Origin: an uncultured Prevotellaceae bacterium
GTDB taxonomy: Bacteria > Bacteroidota > Bacteroidia > Bacteroidales > Bacteroidaceae
Length of the DNA stretch: 64,000 bases
Direction of reading: 5' to 3'
NCBI GenBank assembly: GCA_900315455.1
Contig: OMZE01000006.1
Span: 62,001-126,000, forward strand
The position numbers and the translations under genes are program-made. The notes under the pieces were generated by a model. It searched no databases and was not told the DNA's origin. It saw only the letters and a program-made list of their open reading frames with translations. Positions 56,586 to 64,000 of this stretch are shown piece by piece; the first letter of the stretch is position 1, and each line of letters begins with the position of its first letter.

Positions 56586-57527
56586 TTACACCCCCCTAAG
56601 GAAGCGGTCGGCTTCGATGGCGGCCTTGCAGCCGCTGGCAGCGGCGGTGATGGCCTGGCGGTAGTGCGGGTCGGCCACGTCGCCGGCAGCGAAGACACCG
56701 GGAAGTTTGGTGCGTGGCGTGCCGTCGATGGTGAGGATGTAGCCCGTCTCGTCGGTGTCGAGCCAGGGCTTGAAGATGTCGGAGTTGGGCTTGTGGCCAA
56801 TGGCGAGGAAGAAACCGTCGATGGGCAGGTCGTAACGCTCCTCGTCGGGTTCACCAAGGCGTTTCACCACATGGGCGCCCTCCACGCCGTCGGTGCCGTA
56901 GAGTCCCACGGTGTTGTGCTCGAAGAGAATCTCGATGTTCTCTGTTTCCTGCACCCGGCGCTGCATCACGTCGGAGGCACGGAGGAAGGGCTTGCGCACA
57001 ATCATATAGACTTTCTTCGCCAAGCCAGCGAGATAGAGGGCCTCCTCGCAGGCGGTGTCGCCACCGCCCACCACAGCCACAATGCGCTTGCGGTAGAAGA
57101 AGCCGTCGCAGGTGGCACAGGCAGAAACACCCTGTCCGCTGTATTTCTTCTCATCGTCGAGACCGAGGTATTTGGCAGATGCTCCCGTGGCGATAATCAC
57201 CGTGTCGGCGGCAATCTCCACGCCGCTGTCGGTGGTGAGGACATAGGGACGCTCACTCAGGTCAGCCTTCACGATTTCTCCGTCGCGGATGTCGGTGCCC
57301 AGACGCTCTGCCTGTGAGCGCAGGTCGAGCATCATCTGGTTGCCGTCCACGCCCTCAGGATAGCCGGGGAAGTTCTCCACCACAGTGGTCTGCGTGAGTT
57401 GGCCACCGGTGAGCATGCCACAGTATTCCACGGGCTGCAGGTTGGCGCGCGAGGCGTAGATGGCTGCTGTATAGCCCGCAGGTCCGCTGCCGATGATAAG
57501 GCATTTTACGTGCTCTCTCTCTGCCAT
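56586..57527 (-). CDS. trxB: Thioredoxin reductase
   Basis: 313 residues. FAD-binding GSGPAGYTAAIYASRANL near the N-terminus, redox pair C137-A-T-C140, NADPH-binding GGGDTACEEA, and GVFAAGDVADPHYRQAITAA at the end. It reduces thioredoxin with NADPH. It follows the glutathione peroxidase gene by 6 bp on the same strand, making an antioxidant operon. Confidence 0.95.
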   Translation of the reverse strand: MAEREHVKCLIIGSGPAGYTAAIYASRANLQPVEYCGMLTGGQLTQTTVVENFPGYPEGVDGNQMMLDLRSQAERLGTDIRDGEIVKADLSERPYVLTTDSGVEIAADTVIIATGASAKYLGLDDEKKYSGQGVSACATCDGFFYRKRIVAVVGGGDTACEEALYLAGLAKKVYMIVRKPFLRASDVMQRRVQETENIEILFEHNTVGLYGTDGVEGAHVVKRLGEPDEERYDLPIDGFFLAIGHKPNSDIFKPWLDTDETGYILTIDGTPRTKLPGVFAAGDVADPHYRQAITAAASGCKAAIEADRFLRGV

Positions 57528-57533
57528 GGCGGT

Positions 57534-58082
57534 TTACAATAGGTCGATGATTTGTTTCTCTATCACTTCAATCTTCTCCGTTGGCTCGAAACGGGCCACC
57601 ACCATGCCTTTCTTGTTGATGAGGAACTTGGTGAAGTTCCACTTGATGTCGGGACTGTCTTTATAGTTGGGGTCGGCCTTGCTCAGCATGTCGTCGAGGA
57701 TATGGGCGATGGGGTGCTCCATGTCCCAGCCGGCGAAACCCTTCTGCTCCTTGAGATACTTGAACAGGGGGTCGGCATCATCGCCATTGACTTTCACTTT
57801 CTTGAAACGGGGGAATTCCGTGCCGTAGTTCAGTTTGCAGAAATTATGAATAGACTCGTCGGTACCGGGAGCCTGCTGGCCAAACTGGTTGCAAGGGAAG
57901 TCGAGAATGGTGAACCCTTGGGCATGGTGCTTCTCATAGAGTTTCTCCAACTCCTCGTACTGAGGGGTGAATCCGCACTTGGTGGCGGTGTTGACGATAA
58001 GTATCACCTCGTTGGCATACTCCTTCAGCGACACGGTGCCACCTTTCCTGTCTTTTACAGTGAAATCGTAAATTGTTCTCAT
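57534..58082 (-). CDS. Glutathione-peroxidase-family thiol peroxidase
   Basis: 182 residues. Peroxidatic Cys36 in NTATKCGFTPQY, the active-site Gln in FPCNQFGQQAPG and Trp in KWNFTKFL. A Cys, not selenocysteine, enzyme; such bacterial members generally use thioredoxin rather than glutathione, which fits the trxB gene just downstream. A full promoter lies at 58181-58211. Confidence 0.93.
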   Translation of the reverse strand: MRTIYDFTVKDRKGGTVSLKEYANEVILIVNTATKCGFTPQYEELEKLYEKHHAQGFTILDFPCNQFGQQAPGTDESIHNFCKLNYGTEFPRFKKVKVNGDDADPLFKYLKEQKGFAGWDMEHPIAHILDDMLSKADPNYKDSPDIKWNFTKFLINKKGMVVARFEPTEKIEVIEKQIIDLL

Positions 58083-58180
58083 TTTGCTTGTATTGTATTG
58101 ATAAGGGTAAAATCGTTGTTGATTTGTTTCCTGGAAGCCGAATTATCCATTTTACTCACGGAATATCATCCGATTTGTCG

Positions 58181-58211
58181 CAAATTTACACAAAAACGGA
58201 ATGAATGCAAA
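58181..58211 (-). promoter_or_regulatory. Promoter of gpx-trxB
   Basis: Minus strand: TTTG (58211-58208), 19-bp spacer, TAAATTTG (58188-58181). Full match to the Bacteroidetes promoter. Confidence 0.7.
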
Positions 58212-58431
58212 ATTTTTAATGTCTATTTTTGATTTTGTTTGATTTTTTATGTTTTCATGATGATTTTCCGCTGAAGCTCTATTGGGCCCGGCGAGGAAGA
58301 TATCAGCGGCAGCCAGAAAGGTCTCCCCGTGAAATTCAGAACCAATGCTTTCTCCTACATTAATAATATTGGGATAATATTGAATTCCTACTTACAATTA
58401 GGGAAAACCCTATTCAAAAAGGGGGGAAACA

Positions 58432-58463
58432 TTTGTGAATGTTTAAAAAATGCCTTATTTTTG
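58432..58463 (+). promoter_or_regulatory. Promoter of the first small lipoprotein gene
   Basis: TTTG at 58432-58435, 20-bp spacer, TATTTTTG at 58456-58463; start codon 33 bp downstream. Confidence 0.7.
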
Positions 58464-58496
58464 CGGTAGAAACAGAAACCATAAAACTTTACGGAT

Positions 58497-59105
58497 ATGA
58501 AAAAGTGGATTTACAACATCGGATGGGTCATGATGGCCTTCGTCACGCTCTCACTCACCAGTTGCGACGACGACGCAGATATCGCCCGCACTCTTGAGGG
58601 CACCTGGGAGGGCAACATGTATGCTTCTACCTACTATAACAACCGTTATTATGACGCAACGTATAGTCAGGTGTGCTTCCTCCGCGATCCTTATACCTAT
58701 TCTTCGGGTACTGGATACTGGGTAGACTACTACGACAATAACTACTGGGGCAACTACAATTATGTGGCGAGCCACATCGAGTTCACGGTGAACAACAGAG
58801 TCATCACCATCTACTTCGTGGAAGACCGGACGAGTGTCTCCATCTACGACTACTCGCTCTCCGACAGTTACTTCTCGGGGTATATCGAACTCAGAAACGG
58901 TGAGCGCCGTCACTTCCAACTGAGGCATATCACTTCGCCCAACTGGGGAGGTTATGACCGCTGGGGATATAGTTATTACGATGGTGGCTACTATTACAGC
59001 AACGAGAACGCGCTGCGCTTCTCCGACGATGATGACGCCAAGGTCGGCAATACCAAGGCTCAGGCTCCTGAGGCTCCGGTACGTGTCTTCCGCGACAAAG
59101 AATAA
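58497..59105 (+). CDS. Small lipoprotein, lipocalin-like
   Basis: 202 residues. Lipobox LTSC followed by DDDADI, suggesting surface exposure. The mature part starts with LEGTWEGNMY, resembling Bacteroidetes lipocalin-like domains, and is very rich in Tyr, Asn, Asp and Trp (YYDNNYWGNYNY). The protein after this is similar in start and plan, so the two look like paralogues. Function unknown. Confidence 0.75.
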   Translation: MKKWIYNIGWVMMAFVTLSLTSCDDDADIARTLEGTWEGNMYASTYYNNRYYDATYSQVCFLRDPYTYSSGTGYWVDYYDNNYWGNYNYVASHIEFTVNNRVITIYFVEDRTSVSIYDYSLSDSYFSGYIELRNGERRHFQLRHITSPNWGGYDRWGYSYYDGGYYYSNENALRFSDDDDAKVGNTKAQAPEAPVRVFRDKE

Positions 59106-59119
59106 AGCCAAGGCCACAC

Positions 59120-59149
59120 GCGGGCAGCATACACGCTAAGGCTGCCCGC
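59120..59149 (+). terminator. Terminator-like hairpin between the two lipoprotein genes
   Basis: 9-bp GC-rich stem (GCGGGCAGC / GCTGCCCGC) with a 12-nt loop, 14 bp after the stop. No T run follows, so termination may be weak. Confidence 0.5.
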
Positions 59150-59257
59150 CGGCCAAAGGCCCACTACCATACAAAGACTTGGGGACTGGTAACAGTCGCT
59201 CTGGCTTACATCACATACCTTAGAATATTGTTGAACTTTCTTTAAATCGCAAATAAA

Positions 59258-59818
59258 ATGAAAAAACTTGCTAACCTCCTTTCATGGGCTATGATGGCTG
59301 TCATGGCCGTCGCCCTCACCAGTTGCGAAGATGATTACTGGTATTATGACGAGCCGCCAATTCCATGGCATGGTGACTACTATAGAGACGCTTATGTGCC
59401 CGAAGAAGACAACAGCGACTATCTCATCTCGATGGCCAGTGTGCTCAGAGGTCAGTGGGAGGGCACTATCAAGACCGAGTATGTGGACGACTACGGACAG
59501 ACCCAGCGTGGAACCTACGGCGCTGACTTCCAGTTCGACCAGTATAAGGCCAATACCATCAACGGTCGCGGACGCGAAATCGACTATGCCGGCGAGGAAG
59601 AAATCTACAATATGCGCTTCAGTTGGTATATCGACGAAAAGACCGAGGATATCTACATGAAGTTTGACGACGGACGCGAGATGCTGGTCACCTCGTTCCA
59701 CCTCGACGACAACTCGTTCTACGGCACGATGGAGAGTGTCGACGGACTGGAGGTGGATGAGTTTACCCTCACGCGCTACACCTTCTCCAACAAGGGCCTC
59801 GTCTTCGACGTGGAGTAA
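59258..59818 (+). CDS. Small lipoprotein, paralogue of the preceding one
   Basis: 186 residues. Lipobox ALTSC followed by EDDYWYYDEPP. The mature part contains VLRGQWEGTIKTEYVDDYGQ and SWYIDEKTEDIYMKFDDG, the same short beta-rich plan (L.G.WEG) as the gene upstream, with a similar signal peptide. Acidic and aromatic-rich. Function unknown; possibly surface-displayed. Confidence 0.75.
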   Translation: MKKLANLLSWAMMAVMAVALTSCEDDYWYYDEPPIPWHGDYYRDAYVPEEDNSDYLISMASVLRGQWEGTIKTEYVDDYGQTQRGTYGADFQFDQYKANTINGRGREIDYAGEEEIYNMRFSWYIDEKTEDIYMKFDDGREMLVTSFHLDDNSFYGTMESVDGLEVDEFTLTRYTFSNKGLVFDVE

Positions 59819-59849
59819 CCGCCCTCGGCCGATTGAAGAATCAAAAAAA

Positions 59850-59880
59850 TCCCCTCTCACGCAAAATGTGTGGGAGGGGA
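59850..59880. terminator. Bidirectional terminator
   Basis: 11-bp stem (TCCCCTCTCAC / GTGGGAGGGGA, one mismatch) flanked by an A run on the left and TATTTTTT on the right. It sits between converging genes ending at 59818 and 59930. Confidence 0.8.
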
Positions 59881-59929
59881 TATTTTTTGATACCAGATTG
59901 GATTCCATTTCCTATCGGCAGCCGACCGC

Positions 59930-62032
59930 TTAATTCACGTCACGGAATTGTTTCAGCACATCACATTTGCTCACATACCGTGGCATCGTGGCACTGCTCT
60001 GCTGCACATAGGTGTTGAGGGCAGCGAGGGCATTAAACTGTCTTGCGTCGCGACGAGGGATATAGACGTATTGGTCGGTGTTGAAGTCGAAGTCGATGTC
60101 GCACCACGGCTCTTGCGGGATGAAGGCGAGGGCGTAGAGACTGTTGAGTTTTAGGGTGGCATCATTGCTCAACTTACTTTCCTGCAGGTAGTTGATGGCT
60201 TCCTGCACGAAGTCGGGACGGCCCACGCGGGCAGAGTCGACAGTGCTGTGTCCGTAGGCGGTAAGCCACCAGCAGTCGCCCCAGTAAGAGGCCTGGTAGT
60301 AGCGCTTCGCCAGGTCGTAGGCAACCTGTGGACGGGTCTGGTCGTTGGCAAGAGTGAATTGCTCAAGCAGTTGGTTGATTTCGCGGCAGAAGTCGGCACG
60401 CTTGTTCTTGGTCACCTTGGCCTCGTTTGGCCCCTCCTCATACTCCTTCTGGCGCTCTATCCAGCGGGCCTTGGTGTAGTCGCGGTTGGCGAAATACCAA
60501 CTGATGTTCAGTGTCTCGTAGAAGTTGGTAGGCACCTTGTCGAAGAAGGTGAGTGCCTTGGCAAATTTGCCCTCCTCGAGGTATTTCGTTCCGATGAGGT
60601 CGTTGAAGAAGTTGTCGTCGAGTTTGAACCCCTTCTTCGCATAGTTGAACAAGGGGTCGTTGCTGGTTTGGCGGATACTCCCATAAGCACTTTCCAGCCT
60701 GTCGGCGAGCATCTCGTTGAGGTGCATGAAGAGTTCGGTGCTGTAGTTGGGATTCCATGAAGAGAAGTCGCCTCTCGACTGACGGAACATGGTCTCGTTT
60801 TCTGCCATGTAGACGAGCAGGATAGCCATGTCGGTGCGGCCGCTTTGATGGTAGCGTGGCGCGAGGTTGCTGAACACGAGACGGTCGAGCACATCGACGT
60901 AGTGGTAGTCGAAGTCGTTGAATCCTGCCGTGGTGCCTTCACCATCCTTGATTCTGCCTTCGAGCCATTGCAGTTCGTTGGTCATCCATTGGCTGAACTG
61001 ACTGTCGAGGTTGGCACTTTTGCCTGCCACCACCATGCGGATGGCACGGGCATTGTCTTTCATGCGCTGGGTGCCGTTGGCATCCACAGCCTGGTTGAGG
61101 GTGGTCATGGCATCGTCGTACATACCGAAGAGGTATTGTATCTCGCCGATGGCGGCAAGCCACAGGGCGGGTGTCGTGGTCTTCTTCGTGTCGACCACCT
61201 CACGGGCGTAGGTGATGAAGTTCATTGCCTCGTTGCGGAGGATGATGCGTGAGTCAATCCAGTCGGCAGCATCCTTGTCGCCGCCGTTGTCGATGGTCTC
61301 CTGGGTGTTGTTCACGAAGTCCTGCACGAGGAAGTTGATGGCGGTCGACTGTGGGTTCTCTGCCATGATGGCCTTGATGCCTGCCAGGTTGCGGTGCTTG
61401 CGCATCGCCCATTTGATGCTCACCATGTCGCCTTGCTCGGCGTAGATGTTGCAGGCCTCCGTGCGCTGTCCCATGTGGAGCAGTGCACCGGCGTAGATGT
61501 TGCGGGCCATGTCGCGGTAGACGCTCTCGGGCAACTTGCTGGCTTTCTGTTTCCAGAGGTTGATATTCTGGGTGTGGTTGCCGAGCACCATGTTGGCGCG
61601 CATGGCGAGGAGTGTCCACTGTGGTTTCAGGCGTGTGCCCTTGTAGGCATTGTATTTGGTAATCATGCCATTGAGGTCGCGCTTCCGCTGTGCCAGTTCC
61701 TCTTTCGTGGGATAACTCCATGTCTCCCTCAACTGGTCGCAGATGGCGATGTAGGTGTTGAGGCTGTTGAGGTAACTCACCATCTCGTTGTCGCCTTTCT
61801 TCTTGGCGATGTTGAGCAGTTCTTCCTCATTCCAGTGGTATTGGTCTACCTTGCCGTTGGAATAGGTTTTCCAGAACTGGTTCATCCGGCTGGTGAACGC
61901 ATCGTTGTCCATGAGGTTGCGATGGATGACGCTGAAAAGATAGGAGTTGTGGTTGTTGAACTCTCCTCCGCATGCCCAGGCTTGTGTGCACAGGGCAATG
62001 AGCGTAAGGCTAATGGCTAAAAATCTCTTCAT
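59930..62032 (-). CDS. Secreted protein of unknown function
   Basis: 700 residues. Signal peptide MKRFLAISLTLIALCTQAWA followed by CGGEFNN; the Cys makes it possibly a lipoprotein. The mature protein is largely helical and repetitive in style (tetratricopeptide-like stretches such as ALLHMGQRTEACNIYAEQGD, MYDDAMTTLNQAVDANG and YLEEGKFAKALTFFDKVP). Start chosen at the signal peptide; it overlaps the upstream gene by 23 bp, so the two are probably cotranscribed. No catalytic motif recognised. Confidence 0.7.
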   Translation of the reverse strand: MKRFLAISLTLIALCTQAWACGGEFNNHNSYLFSVIHRNLMDNDAFTSRMNQFWKTYSNGKVDQYHWNEEELLNIAKKKGDNEMVSYLNSLNTYIAICDQLRETWSYPTKEELAQRKRDLNGMITKYNAYKGTRLKPQWTLLAMRANMVLGNHTQNINLWKQKASKLPESVYRDMARNIYAGALLHMGQRTEACNIYAEQGDMVSIKWAMRKHRNLAGIKAIMAENPQSTAINFLVQDFVNNTQETIDNGGDKDAADWIDSRIILRNEAMNFITYAREVVDTKKTTTPALWLAAIGEIQYLFGMYDDAMTTLNQAVDANGTQRMKDNARAIRMVVAGKSANLDSQFSQWMTNELQWLEGRIKDGEGTTAGFNDFDYHYVDVLDRLVFSNLAPRYHQSGRTDMAILLVYMAENETMFRQSRGDFSSWNPNYSTELFMHLNEMLADRLESAYGSIRQTSNDPLFNYAKKGFKLDDNFFNDLIGTKYLEEGKFAKALTFFDKVPTNFYETLNISWYFANRDYTKARWIERQKEYEEGPNEAKVTKNKRADFCREINQLLEQFTLANDQTRPQVAYDLAKRYYQASYWGDCWWLTAYGHSTVDSARVGRPDFVQEAINYLQESKLSNDATLKLNSLYALAFIPQEPWCDIDFDFNTDQYVYIPRRDARQFNALAALNTYVQQSSATMPRYVSKCDVLKQFRDVN

Positions 62033-62951
62033 AGTGGTATTGGTTAAATCGTTGTATGTTGTTCTTGCTCATATCGAAGATGATGACTTCGTTGTTGGCA
62101 TCGGGCCGCAGGTGGCTCACCGCCTCTTTCACGGTCTTCACCGTCTTGGGCAGTGCCTCGCGCCGGAGAATGGTGTCGCCGGGCAACTGGGGCAGGTCGT
62201 CGTCGCCGTGCATGATGCCCACGAGGTGGTTGCCTCGCACGAGCAGTTGCCATTCAAACACGGGGTAGGCGGTGGAGAGTGGCAGACTGTAGTCAGCGAT
62301 GTGGCGCAGATAGGGCTTCACGGCATCTTCTTCTAGAATGGGGTTGTGGTCGAGGTCGGCCACGTCGCCAGTATTATACATCATCAGCACGCCATGGTCG
62401 GCGGGTGGTGCCTCGTCGGCGAGTTGGTGCAGTCGTATGGTGACGGAGAGGTTGATGTTTTTCTTATGGGCACTGTCGCGCAGGCGCTCGAGGAAGGCGA
62501 AGTAGGCCTTCCGGGTGCGGGCGGTCCAGTCGCAGTCGATTTGTATCTCATGCACACCGGTCACGTCGTGGGTCTCGCACATCTGAAGCACGCGTCCCAG
62601 CAACTTTTGGTCGAGGTCGCTGGTGTAGTGGTGGAAACAGTCGTTGACAATGAATACGGTGGGTATCACCTCCACCCCCTTGGGGATGGGCGAGGCAAAA
62701 CGCACGGTGGCATTGGGCATGGCCTCGTCGTTGGTCATCACCACGTCGAAGAAGCGCAGGTAGATACGCTCCACTTGGTGCTGTTCGAGGAACTGCAGTT
62801 GGGTGGTATCGGTTTCGAAGGTGGTACTCCAGTAGTAGGCCGAGTGCTTGGTCTCGGTGGCTTGCTGTCTGTCGTGGCAGGCTGTCAGCAGGACCAGCCC
62901 CCAAAGGAGATATATGAAACGTATGATAGGTGTCCTGTACAGGAGTCGCAT
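62010..62951 (-). CDS. Lipoprotein, TIM-barrel-like (DUF3142-like)
   Basis: 313 residues with a hydrophobic N-terminus and lipobox LLTAC (LLWGLVLLTACHDRQQ). Strand-rich pattern with VERIYLRFFDVVM, VIPTVFIVNDCF, VHEIQIDCDWTARTRKAYFAFLERLR and VLMMYNTGDV, resembling glycoside-hydrolase-like TIM barrels of the DUF3142 type. The conserved IDCDWT segment is a likely active-site strand. It overlaps the downstream 700-residue gene by 23 bp. Substrate unknown. Confidence 0.68.
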   Translation of the reverse strand: MRLLYRTPIIRFIYLLWGLVLLTACHDRQQATETKHSAYYWSTTFETDTTQLQFLEQHQVERIYLRFFDVVMTNDEAMPNATVRFASPIPKGVEVIPTVFIVNDCFHHYTSDLDQKLLGRVLQMCETHDVTGVHEIQIDCDWTARTRKAYFAFLERLRDSAHKKNINLSVTIRLHQLADEAPPADHGVLMMYNTGDVADLDHNPILEEDAVKPYLRHIADYSLPLSTAYPVFEWQLLVRGNHLVGIMHGDDDLPQLPGDTILRREALPKTVKTVKEAVSHLRPDANNEVIIFDMSKNNIQRFNQYHYEEIFSH

Positions 62952-63048
62952 GTTCGTTGTCGCTTGTTGTCAATGTGCGGCAAAAATACGCATTTTATTG
63001 ATAACGTAATACGTTTTTTGAAGTTTTTTACGCATAAAATAAAACAAA

Positions 63049-63083
63049 GCGGAGATACAAAGAAAAAAACTCTGTATCTCCGC
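63049..63083 (-). terminator. Terminator of the nuclease gene
   Basis: 11-bp perfect stem (GCGGAGATACA / TGTATCTCCGC) with a 13-nt loop, followed on the minus strand by TTTGTTTTATTTTA. Confidence 0.8.
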
Positions 63084-63110
63084 GTCTCTATGTTGAGTTT
63101 GTAGGTGATA

Positions 63111-64000
63111 TCACCGCAGGCCCCACGACGAGGGATAGACGATTTTCTCTGTCGCCTCCTCCACGTCGTCGGGCAGGTTGCAGAAGAAATCGATGCCGGT
63201 GAGGCGCTCCAGTTGGTCGATGCTCACCACGAAGTCCATGAGGTTGTCGTTGGTGTGGTCGGTCTCAAAGTGTTGTGTCCAAAGTCCTATGGCCTTGTAG
63301 CCTTGGCTGTTCTTGCAGAGCACGGCCATGAAGAAATATTTGGGCACGATGAGCCCTTTGTTCGTCGTGCGGAGGATGTTCTGTGGGTCGTCGATGGTGC
63401 CGCCCTTACAGATGTATAAGGTGTCGCGGAAACTGTTTTGGTTCCATGTGCGGCTCACGATACTTTCCATCTTCTGCCACAGACCCGCGTTGAACACGTT
63501 GCGCTGGGGCTGCATGTTGGTGAGGTAGAACGTCTGGTAGTTGGCTTTCGACGAGTTCAGCCTGTCGTAGGAGGGACAGATGTGGCCATGGTCGTAGCCC
63601 GACCCGTAGAAGGGGTCGCTGCTGAAATAGTAGGCAGAAGGCAGGTCGGGGTCGTTGGGATACTGGGGATTGCCCTCATAGCGCGACACGTTCTTCGGAC
63701 TGTTACCTTTGTGCAGGGTATAGCAGGTCCATCGTTGCGATTTCTTCAGGCAGTCCCATTCTACCATGAAGTTCACATCGTTGTCATCGGCGTAGTGTAC
63801 GAGCACGAGATTGTCGTCGGTGCCTTTTATGCGGGGCACCTCGAGCCGTGCGTATTCCTTCCGCGTGGTGGGATTGGCATTGATGTTCTTCGTGGTTTTC
63901 TCGCGCTCAGTGGGCACGAGGTCGTCGTCGTCGCCACCACCGCACGACACAAGTGAGGTGAAGGCTGTCAGGATGACGAGAAGGGGTAGGGTGGGGTGTT
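63111..64000 (-). CDS. DNA/RNA non-specific endonuclease lipoprotein (5' end outside window)
   Basis: Partial gene; the frame stays open to the right edge. Upstream of the GTG at 63950 the frame reads a hydrophobic stretch (LPLLVILTAFTSLVS) ending in a Cys followed by GGGDDDDL, i.e. a lipobox with an acidic export signal, so the true start is beyond 64000. The NUC1-type domain is shown by GYDHGHICPSYDR and NMQPQRNVFNAGLWQ (catalytic His and metal-site Asn). It degrades DNA or RNA outside the cell or in the periplasm, for nutrition or biofilm DNA. Confidence 0.88.
   Translation of the reverse strand, partial: HPTLPLLVILTAFTSLVSCGGGDDDDLVPTEREKTTKNINANPTTRKEYARLEVPRIKGTDDNLVLVHYADDNDVNFMVEWDCLKKSQRWTCYTLHKGNSPKNVSRYEGNPQYPNDPDLPSAYYFSSDPFYGSGYDHGHICPSYDRLNSSKANYQTFYLTNMQPQRNVFNAGLWQKMESIVSRTWNQNSFRDTLYICKGGTIDDPQNILRTTNKGLIVPKYFFMAVLCKNSQGYKAIGLWTQHFETDHTNDNLMDFVVSIDQLERLTGIDFFCNLPDDVEEATEKIVYPSSWGLR

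Larger units (their letters stand above)
58083..58496. promoter_or_regulatory. Divergent promoter region
   Basis: 414 bp without a credible gene. It holds the gpx-trxB promoter (58181-58211, minus) and the promoter of the small lipoprotein gene (58432-58463, plus). Nothing else recognised between them. Confidence 0.6.

Overview
The window reads as a chromosome segment of a Bacteroidales bacterium, most likely Prevotella or a close relative (Segatella, Alloprevotella). Reasons: promoters follow the Bacteroidetes pattern TTTG-N19/20-TAnnTTTG (clear at 28515, 37765, 58181 and 58432); starts lack Shine-Dalgarno sites; many lipoproteins carry an acidic stretch right after the lipobox cysteine; there is an ECF sigma / DUF4974 anti-sigma / STN-carboxypeptidase-like outer-membrane receptor set; and a fragment at 32 kb ends like a Prevotella C-terminal sorting domain.

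Layout. (1) 1-17.8 kb is AT-rich accessory DNA, the right end of an integrated genomic island. It holds a BREX operon on the minus strand (brxP, a small gene, brxC/pglY, pglZ, brxL; the type 4 composition, with no PglX methylase), an XRE regulator, a SIR2-STAND NTPase gene, a three-gene set (sce7726-like, sce7725-like, RES-domain) and a tyrosine recombinase. Just beyond the integrase lies a short copy of what looks like the tmRNA (ssrA) 3' end followed by an orphan terminator, so the island appears to have integrated at ssrA; the intact gene should lie to the left of the window. (2) 18.0-27.7 kb is a second accessory-looking operon of near-chromosomal base composition: WYL regulator, AddB-like nuclease, UvrD/AddA-like helicase-nuclease, a small ORF and a protein sharing its C-terminal domain (EVE/PUA-like by my reading) with the tail of the helicase. 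(3) 27.8-49.9 kb is housekeeping: metY, secreted hydrolases and peptidases, an LD-carboxypeptidase-like lipoprotein, a tyrosine-phosphatase-like lipoprotein, a CAT-family acyltransferase, ftsB/divIC, pyrC, a stand-alone MetH activation domain, a phosphoesterase, plsC-like, a dolichol-phosphate-mannose-synthase-like glycosyltransferase, mfd and a sodium:solute symporter. (4) 49.9-52.5 kb is an AT-rich Eco47II-type restriction-modification cassette set into GC-richer core DNA. (5) 52.6-64 kb holds the receptor/anti-sigma/sigma set, gpx-trxB, two related small lipoproteins, two linked secreted proteins of unknown role and a DNA/RNA non-specific endonuclease cut by the window edge.

Functionally the left 27 kb is a defence hot spot with at least four independent systems, two of which (SIR2 and RES effectors) probably act on NAD+. 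The least described parts are the WYL/helicase-nuclease/EVE-like operon and the sce7726-sce7725-RES set. No rRNA, tRNA, CRISPR array or intact transposase was seen.
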